Positions 1 to 8,099 of a DNA stretch of 54,378 nucleotides are shown here, piece after piece. The stretch spans positions 1 through 54,378 of the forward strand of contig JASJDA010000008.1 of assembly GCA_030065755.1 (NCBI GenBank), given 5' to 3'. The position numbers were made by a program, and so were the translations under genes. Every line of letters starts with the position of its first letter. The stretch's first letter is position 1. Below the pieces are notes generated by a model, which saw only the letters and a list, made by a program, of their open reading frames with translations, was not told the origin of the DNA and ran no database searches. This DNA comes from Prochloraceae cyanobacterium. GTDB lineage: Bacteria; Cyanobacteriota; Cyanobacteriia; Cyanobacteriales; JASJDA01.

Positions 1-1
1 A

Positions 2-118
2 GCTGCAAATCTTGACGCTCCCTACGCATCTACGCCCTCGCGTGGGGATTCTGGATTCAAGGGAACTAGCTCATACCAATTCTCGAAAATAACGAGAGAT
101 TTAGGGAACGGGGAATAG
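2..118 (+). pseudogene. possible 3' end of a gene cut by a repeat
   Basis: An open frame enters from the window edge and runs without a stop until position 116-118, which lies inside the dispersed repeat that begins at 74. The first 24 or so codons (ending ...SRGDSGFKGTS) read like ordinary protein, and the rest is translated repeat. I do not recognise the protein. Because the same repeat truncates a gene at the other end of the window, this may be another gene tail replaced by the repeat, but a chance frame of this length is also possible. Confidence 0.2.
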
Positions 119-194
119 GGAATAGGGAATAGGGAATAGAGGGATTTGTGCTTTTTTTATTAATAAAAAGTATTTCTTATCTCTCCAGTTACTT
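74..194 (+). repeat. dispersed repeat, copy 1 (ATACCAATT-headed, GGGAATA tandem core)
   Basis: This stretch is repeated in the same orientation at 54251-54378. It starts with TACCAATTCTCG, has a small hairpin (TCTCG/CGAGA), then four tandem GGGAATA heptamers (111-138), an A/T-rich middle and the tail CTCTCCAGTTACTT. The two copies differ by about five substitutions and one 7-bp unit. No open frame of note lies inside it. It is best described as an intergenic dispersed repeat, possibly a non-autonomous mobile element. Confidence 0.8.
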
Positions 195-566
195 TTGAGA
201 AATATTATTAATAATTGCTAAAGGAAAAGCGACTTTGTCTCATATTTAATTTCAATATAATTTCTGGTTTATTACATATAGATTTAACTAATTTTTTTAG
301 TCAATTTGTTCGCTTTTAACCCGCCAACTATTACGCAGAAGTTTGACGAGCAAAGTTACATCAAGCTACTATTAACGATTAATCATAAAGCCATAAATTT
401 TTTATTATTTATTTTCTTTTAAGGATATTTTAAGGAGCTTTTTTAACAATTGTACACATCCCAGATCACTGAGAATCTCGATCGAGGAAAGCTAGTATGT
501 GTTTACAAGTAAACAAAAGCAAAAAACATAAGCTATGGAGACTTTATTAGTAAACATTTATCTTGG
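195..566. other. A/T-rich intergenic region
   Basis: A/T-rich sequence between the dispersed repeat and the first small gene. I see no coding frame with sensible composition, no tRNA and no convincing terminator. It presumably carries the promoter of the gene starting at 579. Confidence 0.5.
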
Positions 567-578
567 GTGGTCAAAACT

Positions 579-797
579 ATGAAAGCAAAAGATTTCTTGA
601 TTGGTGGCATTGCCTTAGTTGTTCTACTTGGTTCAATTATTATCGCAATTCGCCCTCAATCTAATCTCGTTCGACTTGAAGAAGAAAACAAGACATCTCC
701 CCTTAAAATCAAAGAAGCTGAAGAAAACCCCAGGCAGGCTCCTAAACAGCGTTCCCTACCCCCAAATATAGAACCAGAACAAGTTGCACAAGACTAA
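579..797 (+). CDS. small single-pass membrane protein, unknown function
   Basis: The product is 72 residues from the ATG at 579; a GTG twelve bases upstream (567) is the alternative start and neither has a strong Shine-Dalgarno. Residues about 6-23 form one hydrophobic helix (GGIALVVLLGSIIIAI), followed by a highly charged, proline-rich tail of about 45 residues rich in Glu, Lys and Gln. This suggests an N-terminally anchored protein with a disordered tail. No family is recognised. The next gene starts 159 bases downstream on the same strand, so co-transcription is possible but not shown. Confidence 0.55.
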   Translation: MKAKDFLIGGIALVVLLGSIIIAIRPQSNLVRLEEENKTSPLKIKEAEENPRQAPKQRSLPPNIEPEQVAQD

Positions 798-956
798 CTT
801 TATTCTTCGTAGAGCTGATTTGTAAAGTAAATCTTAAAAGAAATGAAAACTTTGCTATGATTAGCTTTAAATCAGAAATTAGTTCTCTTGTTAGAGATTC
901 TGAGTTGTTTGATTTTTTATTAAGTAAGTCAAACTTAAATTGATTTGGAGAAAATT

Positions 957-1631
957 ATGAGCGAGCAAGAAACTAAAGAATTACCTTTGTGGGTAGAAGA
1001 TAGAGACAAAGTAATCGCTAATAGTGGAACAGACGTAGAATGGCGCGAGCAAAATCCTCCAGACTATACTATGCAAAAAGAATCTTTTGCTCGAGGAAGA
1101 AAATATAATCATCCAGAAGGTTCAATTGAAGCATTAGTACAAAATTTAGTCAGAACTTTTGAGATGGAAGTATCTCACAAAACTAATCCTCAACAGTGGT
1201 TGTCTGTTGTGGCTGACAAATTTAGAATTACCACTAATGGGAAGCAAACTTATAATGCTGAAGATGTTGCCAGAGAAGGAAGTTACAACCTCTTTATCGA
1301 AGCAACAGAGCATTACAATCCCAAAGAAGAAACATTTGAATCTTCTGCTGAACTGTTTCACAAAGCTTTTCCCGAAGGATTTTTGTGGGAAGTGAGTGAA
1401 GTGATATCGGGACCGCCCAAAGTTGTATTTAAATGGCGACACTGGGGGAATTTTACTGGTCCTTACAGAGATTTTCAGCCCACAGGAAAAACCATCGAAA
1501 TATTTGGAATATCTGTTGCTAATGTCACAGAAGATTTAAAAGTAACCACGATGGAACACTATTTTGACAATAGTGCTTTCTTGAACGACCTGACCGCAGG
1601 TTGTCCCATGCACAAAAACAGCAACTCTTAA
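957..1631 (+). CDS. SnoaL-like protein, homologue of plant pathogen-related protein
   Basis: The ATG at 957 is chosen because GGAG (947-950) sits six bases upstream; an in-frame TTG at 945 lacks such a site. The 224-residue product matches, from memory, the barley/plant pathogen-related protein family along its length: a WEMELSHK-like block (FEMEVSHKTNP), ETFESSAELFHKAFPEGF, SGPPKVVFKWRHWG, and GPYRDFQPTGKTIEIFGISV. These proteins have the SnoaL/NTF2-like cone fold used by polyketide cyclases and other small-molecule binding or isomerising enzymes. The C terminus ends with a GCPMH motif whose Cys and His could bind metal (inference). There is no signal peptide, so it is probably cytoplasmic. 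Substrate is unknown. No neighbouring gene suggests a pathway. Confidence 0.75.
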   Translation: MSEQETKELPLWVEDRDKVIANSGTDVEWREQNPPDYTMQKESFARGRKYNHPEGSIEALVQNLVRTFEMEVSHKTNPQQWLSVVADKFRITTNGKQTYNAEDVAREGSYNLFIEATEHYNPKEETFESSAELFHKAFPEGFLWEVSEVISGPPKVVFKWRHWGNFTGPYRDFQPTGKTIEIFGISVANVTEDLKVTTMEHYFDNSAFLNDLTAGCPMHKNSNS

Positions 1632-2091
1632 ATCATAGATCCCTGCAGACAAAAATCAACTAGTGACAATTAGCGATCGTATCGAATTAATCCGCGATCG
1701 CTAGGTTTATATTCCCTGTTTTTTGTCAATAATGCATAATTTACTTAGCGCTATAATTAAAAATTAATTAATTTTACTTCTTCGATCGCTTATCTGACCT
1801 TTTCCTATCAATAAGTCAGATTTCAACCAAATACAAATAAATCTTTAATTACATCTTAAAAAAAAATATGCAGTACGATTATCTCTCAACTGCTCTTGAT
1901 TTAGCAATCATCGGGGGTGCGGGAGTGGGGAATAGGGAGTGGGCAGTAGGGAGAGAGTTTTGAGCTTATTAATATCGCACCGCTCCCTTTGTTCTTGGGT
2001 TTTAAAGAATAAAAAGAAGTTCTCTAGACCCTACGTACCACCCTCGCATCAATTTATATTGTTGTTATAGAGGAATAATATATAAAAAATT
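1632..2091. other. intergenic region with G-rich repeat
   Basis: Contains a GGGAATAGGG-type G-rich tract (about 1917-1956) related in composition to the heptamer core of the window-end repeats, plus several CGATCG sites. No coding frame or RNA gene was recognised. GAGGAA at about 2069-2074 lies upstream of the next gene but is rather far from its ATG. Confidence 0.5.
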
Positions 2092-4110
2092 ATGGAATTA
2101 ACCAGTACCTACAATCCTACTTTAGTCAGTTTTTCCATATTTATTGCGGTGATAGCGGCTTATACCGCACTAGAACTGACTGAAAGAATTAGCGAGAAAG
2201 GAAAAATCAAATTAAGTTGGCTCATAGGTAGCTCTTTAACTATGGGAACAGGGGTTTGGGCGATGCATTTTGTGGGAATGCTAGCTTATAGTATTGGAGT
2301 GCCCATTAATTACGATTTAACTACAGTTATAATTTCTTGGTGTCCGGCAATTATCGCTTCAGGGATGGTTTTTTACTATCTCGAACGAGGATTTAACAAT
2401 TGGTTTGAACTTTTGTGGGCTGGGACTTTGATGGGGTCTGGCATTGGTGCAATGCACTATATCGGTATGGTGGCGATGCGAGTTCCAGCAGTAATGCACT
2501 ACGATTACTCTGTAGTAGCTTTATCGGTAGTGTTTGCAGTGATTTTATCGAGTGTCTCACTAGCAACAGCCAACTTTGTGCTCAAAAAATTTAAAGAGCG
2601 AGAAGAAATGAAAATAGCAGGTAGTTTCCTGATGGGAACAGCCATTAGTGGAATGCACTATATCGGAATGGCAGCAGCACATTTTACTTCTAGCAGTTTG
2701 ACTCCAACCCGCTCTAGTATACGGATAGCTGATACAGGTTTAGCTTCGACCATCGGCACAGTCACGATCATTATCATTTTTGCCGCTTTAATGGCTTCGA
2801 TGAGAGAGCAAAAAAAAGATCTCCAACTAATGACCAAAAAGTTACAGAACTCTTATGGTCTTTTAGAAACAGTCAATCAACAGCTAGAACAAAGAGTAGA
2901 AAAACGCACCGCCCAACTCAAATTAGCCAAAGAAGCGGCAGAAGCAGCCAATCGAGCTAAAGAAGATTTCTTAGTGAATATAAGTCACGAACTGCGCACC
3001 CCACTCAACACCATCAATGGCTACACAAAAATGCTGCTGCGCGCTCCTAATCTCGACCAATCCCAACAGCTAAATTTGCAAGTAGTCAAACAAAGTGGAA
3101 CTCATTTATTGACTCTGATTAATGACATTCTCGACTTTTCTAAAACCCAAGTCAATAAAATAGAATTAACTCCAGCTCCGTTGCACCTACCTTCTTTTCT
3201 CTCTGAAGTAATAGGAATGTTTGAGATACAGGCAAAAGAGAAAGGTATTGTTTTAGGCTATCAAAGTGATTCGGACTTGCCAACAGGAATTGTGGCTGAT
3301 TCTAAACGACTGCGACAGGTTTTACTCAATCTCTTAGGTAATGCCATCAAATTTACTGACATTGGCTCGGTGAATTTCAAAGTGAGCAAACTGCCAAATA
3401 CTCTTGTTAACTCCCATCAAATAACCATGAGGTTTGAAGTAAGTGACACAGGGGTTGGCATGAGTAAGGACGCACTCAGTAAAATCTTTCAACCCTTCGA
3501 ACAAGTAGGCGATCGCACCAGTCGAAATAAAGGAACCGGTTTAGGTTTATCTATATCGAGTAAATTAGTTGAGTTGATGGGAAGTAAGATCTGCGTAAAA
3601 AGCGAATTAGGAAAAGGCACGACATTTTGGTTTGACGTAACTTTTGATCTAGTGCAACTGAAAATAGACCAGCAAAAACAGCAGCTCAATTTATCAAAAA
3701 TAGTAGGTTATCAGGGAAATCATCGCGTCCTTTTAGTCGTAGACGATCGGAGCGAAAATCGAGAGCTTTTACGAAATATTCTCACCCCGCTCGGTTTTAA
3801 AATTATTGAGGCTACTAATGGCAACGAAGGATTAGAAAAGGCAATAGATGGCAAACCAGATTTAATCTTGACCGATTTAATGATGCCACATAAAACGGGA
3901 ATAACGATGGTTTTAGATCTCAGAAAAATACCAGAATTGAAAAATACACCCATTATTGCTAATTCTGCATCCAGCTTAGAAATAATGAAGAAAAAAGGTC
4001 TAGATGCTGGATGTAATGTCTTTTTACCTAAACCCATTGATGAAGATAAATTACTTCTACATTTACAAGAATATTTAAATTTAGAGTGGATTTATAAAGA
4101 AAACAAGTAA
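2092..4110 (+). CDS. MHYT-domain hybrid sensor histidine kinase with C-terminal receiver
   Basis: A membrane sensor kinase of 672 residues. Residues about 8-240 form the MHYT sensor: several transmembrane helices carrying three M-H motifs (WAMHFVGM, AMHYIGM, GMHYIGM), which in this family are proposed to bind copper and to sense oxygen, CO or NO. A coiled linker follows (about 240-290), then the dimerisation/phosphoacceptor helix with His299 (SHELRTP), the ATPase domain with N box (NAIKFTD), G1 (DTGVGM), F and G2 (GTGLGLSI) boxes, and a C-terminal receiver with phosphoacceptor Asp595 (LTDLMMP) and the conserved Lys (PKP). All catalytic motifs are intact, so it should be active and able to pass phosphate to its own receiver. 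No output gene is adjacent; the partner is presumably encoded elsewhere. Confidence 0.92.
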   Translation: MELTSTYNPTLVSFSIFIAVIAAYTALELTERISEKGKIKLSWLIGSSLTMGTGVWAMHFVGMLAYSIGVPINYDLTTVIISWCPAIIASGMVFYYLERGFNNWFELLWAGTLMGSGIGAMHYIGMVAMRVPAVMHYDYSVVALSVVFAVILSSVSLATANFVLKKFKEREEMKIAGSFLMGTAISGMHYIGMAAAHFTSSSLTPTRSSIRIADTGLASTIGTVTIIIIFAALMASMREQKKDLQLMTKKLQNSYGLLETVNQQLEQRVEKRTAQLKLAKEAAEAANRAKEDFLVNISHELRTPLNTINGYTKMLLRAPNLDQSQQLNLQVVKQSGTHLLTLINDILDFSKTQVNKIELTPAPLHLPSFLSEVIGMFEIQAKEKGIVLGYQSDSDLPTGIVADSKRLRQVLLNLLGNAIKFTDIGSVNFKVSKLPNTLVNSHQITMRFEVSDTGVGMSKDALSKIFQPFEQVGDRTSRNKGTGLGLSISSKLVELMGSKICVKSELGKGTTFWFDVTFDLVQLKIDQQKQQLNLSKIVGYQGNHRVLLVVDDRSENRELLRNILTPLGFKIIEATNGNEGLEKAIDGKPDLILTDLMMPHKTGITMVLDLRKIPELKNTPIIANSASSLEIMKKKGLDAGCNVFLPKPIDEDKLLLHLQEYLNLEWIYKENK

Positions 4111-4208
4111 ACAGTAATTTACAGCCATCGGCGCAGTTGAAAGCCCACCTTACTATTACTATCAATTCATAGAATCGGGGCTTCGATTCTGAGGGTTTGA
4201 GCCTCGAA

Positions 4209-4255
4209 TCTCACGTTTTTAGTGACGCTAGGAACGGAAACGTGGGAGTAGGTCA
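4209..4255 (+). mobile_element. possible IS200/IS605-type right-end hairpin remnant
   Basis: The arms TCTCACGTTT (4209-4218) and AAACGTGGGA (4238-4247) form a 10-bp stem with one G-U pair and a 19-base loop, preceded by GAA and followed by GTAGGTCAA. This GAATC-hairpin-GGGAG-GTCAA layout resembles the right ends of cyanobacterial IS200/IS605 elements. No transposase or TnpB frame remains nearby, so at most a solo end is left. The assignment rests on memory of the pattern only. Confidence 0.3.
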
Positions 4256-4361
4256 ACAAGAATTATCTGGGATGACACAAAACCAAGCTATCGCTCCCTC
4301 AATCATTATCTGAAGCAGTAGTATACTCAAATTACAAAAGCTCTGAGGAAAATTAACTCCA

Positions 4362-5129
4362 ATGCAACGACCAGATAATTTTGTAGATCCCAGACATGAA
4401 ATCTGGATGATTTCAGCGAATATGTTGTCAGAAATTTATCTTTCTTCCGATAGCGACGTTGATTGGGATGGGTTAAAGAAAAATATTCCTTCAGCGAGCC
4501 GAGAAAAAATAGAGAAACTTGTCAGTAAAATCAAAAAGAGCCAAGACCTTGACAAAGGCGATCGCATTTTTCTGGTGATGTTAAAGCTTTTAAATGATTC
4601 ATTCTCTAAGAATGGGTTGGAAGTACTGAAACGCTTGCAAGAATATATATCAGAAATTGAAACGACCTTTGTGCCTTGGCATATTGTATTAGAAAATCAA
4701 AAGCGTAATCATCACGAATCTGAAACCGATCCGATGAAATTGGCAGATTTATATCGAATTGACTCTACCCAAAGAGCTATTCAGGATGCCAAAGCTGGCG
4801 TACCTCCTCAACAACGAGACCAATTTTACCGTGGTATTATGAAACCCCCATCAAAAACTGCTTGCCGTAGAAATGTTTTTCCAGGGTTAGCGATATATGG
4901 TTTAGTGCAACACTTGGTTACGGTAGATGAGCAATATGGTGCAATACAGATTCAGCAGGTAGGTAAACCTTATCAATTAACAATTACAGGTCTTTGGTTT
5001 GATAAAGACTACTTTAAATCTATGCCCAAGCGAGCTTATGATTTTCAGAAACCTGGAACTAATGGAAAAAATGTTTGGGATGACCGTACCTTTAATGAAG
5101 AAGCAGATATTAGTAATAAGAAAAGTTAA
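4362..5129 (+). CDS. unrecognised 255-residue soluble protein
   Basis: An ATG start follows a GAGG about 14 bases upstream. The product has no membrane helix or signal peptide. The N-terminal half (about 1-110) looks helical and charged, and begins with an aromatic-rich HEIWMISANML stretch. The central part (about 125-175) is basic with Gln/Arg pairs and a TACRRNVFPGLAIYGL block. The C-terminal part looks like beta strands (QLTITGLWFD). I cannot assign a family. Base composition is similar to the neighbours. It stands alone between the kinase gene and a convergent hydrolase gene. Confidence 0.6.
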   Translation: MQRPDNFVDPRHEIWMISANMLSEIYLSSDSDVDWDGLKKNIPSASREKIEKLVSKIKKSQDLDKGDRIFLVMLKLLNDSFSKNGLEVLKRLQEYISEIETTFVPWHIVLENQKRNHHESETDPMKLADLYRIDSTQRAIQDAKAGVPPQQRDQFYRGIMKPPSKTACRRNVFPGLAIYGLVQHLVTVDEQYGAIQIQQVGKPYQLTITGLWFDKDYFKSMPKRAYDFQKPGTNGKNVWDDRTFNEEADISNKKS

Positions 5130-5361
5130 TTTATACTTTGGGTCAAGGGCGATCGAAATCGCGTTTTTGGCGGCACTGGTTTTCTTGAAGCTTTTGCTCA
5201 TTTTCCACTCGATTTAATAGTACATAATTCCTATTTTTTGATTGCTGAATTGGTGTTTTAGCCAAAATTCAGTATTGTCAATCAATTTCTATCGATCGAA
5301 TAAACATCTGTAGTGAAATTTTAGGAAATTGCTATAACTTTTGATTTTTCAAACAGGCTCT

Positions 5362-6720
5362 CTAAGAGTTATCAATCTCAAGCAGGTAATCGGCTAAAGC
5401 TTCATAAGCAGGTAGAGTTGTAGAGTCATTAGCAGCATTACTTGCAACTGGGTGAGAAGCAAATCTAGCAATCACCATATCGGCTTGGGGATCGATATAG
5501 AGCGATTGACCATGAACGCCTCTGGCCATGAAGGCTTCATGTTTGTTATGAGTAATCCACCACATACTCCGATAGCTCCAACCCTTAAACAAGGAATATC
5601 CAGCATCTGCAAAAGCTTGTCGATCGCCGCCGCTATGAATATTACGAATCACCGCTTCAGAAACAACCTGCCGACCCGCAAAAGCACCGTTATCTAAAAT
5701 CATTTGTCCGAAGCGTCCCAGATCGCGCAAACCCGCATTTAAACCTCCGCCAGCAAACGGTGTGCCAATGGAATCTACAGTGAAGAAAGCATCTAGTTCC
5801 GCGTCAATTTGGCTCCAAATTTTTTGCGATAATACCTCAGTGATAGGTTGTCCAGTGACACGACTAATCAACCAACCGAGAACATCTGTGTTTACTGTTT
5901 TATACGCAAAACTGCGGCCATGTTCTCCTTGTTTTTGAACGGTTTGGAGGAATTCAAAGTAAGTTCTAGGACCAGTGTAGTTTTCTGGCTTAGGAAGAGG
6001 ATTCCCTGCTGCTGCATGTTGCCATACTTCAGCATTAGGATCGGCATAATCTTCACTGTAGCTCAATGCCGTGGTCATGTCGAGGACTTGACGTACTGTT
6101 GCATCCCCAAAAGCACTTTTTGCCAGTTCGGGAATGTATTCTTTGACAAGCCGATCTTCCTCCAATTTGTTTTCGGCAATTAACATTTCCCCCAACAATC
6201 CCACAAAGGATTTAGTTAAAGACATGGCTGCATGACGGTTAGTTGGTGTGAGGCAACCAAAAAACTTTTCATAAACGATTTTGCCGTGATGAAGAACGAC
6301 AATGCCATCTGTGAAATTTACTCCCAGTGACTGTTGCCAAGTCATCGGCTCCTTTGCATTCGAGGGGATGAAAGTTAGCCGGTCGATATCAGCTAATTTC
6401 TCTTTTTTCAAAGGAGCACTAGAGGATAATCCGCGTCCAACGGATTTTGTTGGCATAAGCTGCTGAAAATGGCAAACACTCCAGCGCTTTTGCGGGAATT
6501 TAAAATAACTTTCGTCATCAAAGCGGATAATTCGGTCGGGAGCTGGTGGAGATCCTTCCATCCAACCCAAAACATTTGGATCGGAAGTTTGCGATGTCCA
6601 AATGAAATTATTCGAACTTGTACGGCCTTCTTTTGCTGTTAACATGATTGAAATATTCACGCCAATTGCCAGTAAACAAGCAAAGAAGAAAAGATTTAAT
6701 AGAGTTCTCTTCAATTTCAT
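5362..6720 (-). CDS. beta-lactamase-fold serine hydrolase, 6-aminohexanoate-dimer-hydrolase-like
   Basis: The product is 452 residues with an N-terminal hydrophobic segment (about 8-27) that acts as signal or anchor, so the enzyme should be periplasmic or exported. The class C beta-lactamase/penicillin-binding fold is shown by the nucleophile motif S167-L-T-K170 and the Tyr273 motif (YKTVN). The block VRQVLDMTTALSYSEDYADP is characteristic of the NylB-type subgroup, which hydrolyses amide bonds of nylon oligomers but includes carboxylesterases and peptidases. The true substrate cannot be read from the sequence. The gene is alone on the minus strand, convergent with the unknown gene ending at 5129. 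Confidence 0.85.
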   Translation of the reverse strand: MKLKRTLLNLFFFACLLAIGVNISIMLTAKEGRTSSNNFIWTSQTSDPNVLGWMEGSPPAPDRIIRFDDESYFKFPQKRWSVCHFQQLMPTKSVGRGLSSSAPLKKEKLADIDRLTFIPSNAKEPMTWQQSLGVNFTDGIVVLHHGKIVYEKFFGCLTPTNRHAAMSLTKSFVGLLGEMLIAENKLEEDRLVKEYIPELAKSAFGDATVRQVLDMTTALSYSEDYADPNAEVWQHAAAGNPLPKPENYTGPRTYFEFLQTVQKQGEHGRSFAYKTVNTDVLGWLISRVTGQPITEVLSQKIWSQIDAELDAFFTVDSIGTPFAGGGLNAGLRDLGRFGQMILDNGAFAGRQVVSEAVIRNIHSGGDRQAFADAGYSLFKGWSYRSMWWITHNKHEAFMARGVHGQSLYIDPQADMVIARFASHPVASNAANDSTTLPAYEALADYLLEIDNS

Positions 6721-6893
6721 ATTGATATTAAGTACTTTATTATTCTTTTTTTGTCACTTTAGGATATTACCTGGGTAGGTATATTTCAACTCTTAATTTT
6801 GACAATATTTCCAATTCTGGCACTGGATAGTTAAGCAGTGTTATCTTGCCAGCTTCGGCAATTTAACACTCATCAGTCATCAGTTATCAGTTA

Positions 6894-7058
6894 TCAAATG
6901 ATACGTTAACTTTGCTGAGCGAGGGTGGCTCTCGTATTTACGGTGGCGATGGATATGACGAGATTTTCCTCGGTCAAGGAGATCGTGTTGTAGGCAGTGC
7001 AGGAAAAGACAGTTTTTTTGTCGTTAGCAGTGGCAATAACGTAATTACTAGCTGCTAA
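6894..7058 (+). pseudogene. C-terminal remnant of an RTX (hemolysin-type calcium-binding) protein
   Basis: Within an otherwise non-coding 507-base gap, one frame reads a degenerate glycine/aspartate nonapeptide array: GGSRIYGGDGYDEIFLGQGD, followed by VVGSAGKDSFFVV and a stop at 7056-7058. This is typical of the calcium-binding beta-roll at the end of secreted RTX proteins. The upstream part of the gene is missing and the frame starts directly after CAGTTAT tandem repeats (6881-6894). It has no start codon in a sensible context, so it is a gene fragment rather than a functional gene. Confidence 0.6.
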
Positions 7059-7227
7059 CTTTGTTTTTGCGCAAAGTATCTAGGTCAATAAAATAAGAGG
7101 GGGAAATTTATGATGGCAAAATATTCCCCCCTACCCAAAAACTTATAGAAAGTGGGAATATGTCAGAGCCTACATTTTGCACTTGAGTTTGCAGCCGCTA
7201 AAAAGTATGGAGCTTAACGCAGTTTAA

Positions 7228-7890
7228 CTAGTTTTTTAGAGCGAGAGTTAAACCGTCGGCGATCGGAAGCAGGCTCATAGTAACTCTCGTATCTTCGTGA
7301 ATTTTTTGATTTAAGGCTCTAATTTTAATAGTTCTGGTATCCTTTTTTTCTGGATCTGCTACACTGCCTCCCCAAAGTACATTATCTATCGCAATTAGTC
7401 CTCCCGATCGCACCAGTTTTAGTGAAAGTTCGTAGTAGTTAAGATAATTACTTTTATCCGCATCGATGAAAGCAAAATCGAAGGTTTCTGCTTCTCCTTC
7501 TGCTAGCAATTTTTCTAAAGTTTCTATTGCTGGGGCGATTTTTAGGTCAATTTTATTCGCAACTCCAGCTTTTTCCCAATAGCGACGAGCGATCGGCGTA
7601 AATTCTTCACTAATATCGCAAGCCACTACTTTCCCATCTGTAGGTAAGGCTAAAGCAACTGCTAAAGCACTGTAACCAGTATAAACTCCTACTTCAAGAG
7701 TTTTCTTTGCCCTAATTAACTTTATCAATAAAGCCATAAACTGCCCTTGTTCGGGGGATATTTGCATTCGACTGGTGGGATATTTTGCTGTTTCTTCTCG
7801 CAGCTGCTGCAAAACTTCAGATTCCCGCAGAGAAACAGATTGAAGGTACTCGTAAAGTCGATCGTCTAATCTGAGAGTTTTACTTGACAT
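7228..7890 (-). CDS. class I SAM-dependent O-methyltransferase (CCoAOMT type)
   Basis: The 220-residue product matches the cation-dependent caffeoyl-CoA O-methyltransferase-like family in length and motifs. The SAM-binding motif I is LEVGVYTGYSALAVALAL. The metal-binding residues are in FAFIDADKSNY and AIDNVLWGG. In cyanobacteria the family methylates catechol-type hydroxyls in vitro; the physiological substrate is not known. It is cytoplasmic. It stands alone, 209 bases from the EF-G-like gene, with a C/T-rich low-complexity tract between them. Confidence 0.9.
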   Translation of the reverse strand: MSSKTLRLDDRLYEYLQSVSLRESEVLQQLREETAKYPTSRMQISPEQGQFMALLIKLIRAKKTLEVGVYTGYSALAVALALPTDGKVVACDISEEFTPIARRYWEKAGVANKIDLKIAPAIETLEKLLAEGEAETFDFAFIDADKSNYLNYYELSLKLVRSGGLIAIDNVLWGGSVADPEKKDTRTIKIRALNQKIHEDTRVTMSLLPIADGLTLALKN

Positions 7891-8099
7891 TTTAGTGAAG
7901 ATATTTTTGTCTTATTGTAGATCTCGAACTAATCGTAGCGAGATATCCTAACAACTCAACGCCAATATAATTAATTGCTATCTTGTGAGAGGTGTGGGAA
8001 GTATTTGGCTGTTGGCTGTTAGCTATTTGTTTGCCCCATCTCCACATCTCCCCCTCTCCCTCTCCCAAAAACTGCAGAAAGTAGACTTAGAAAAATTGA

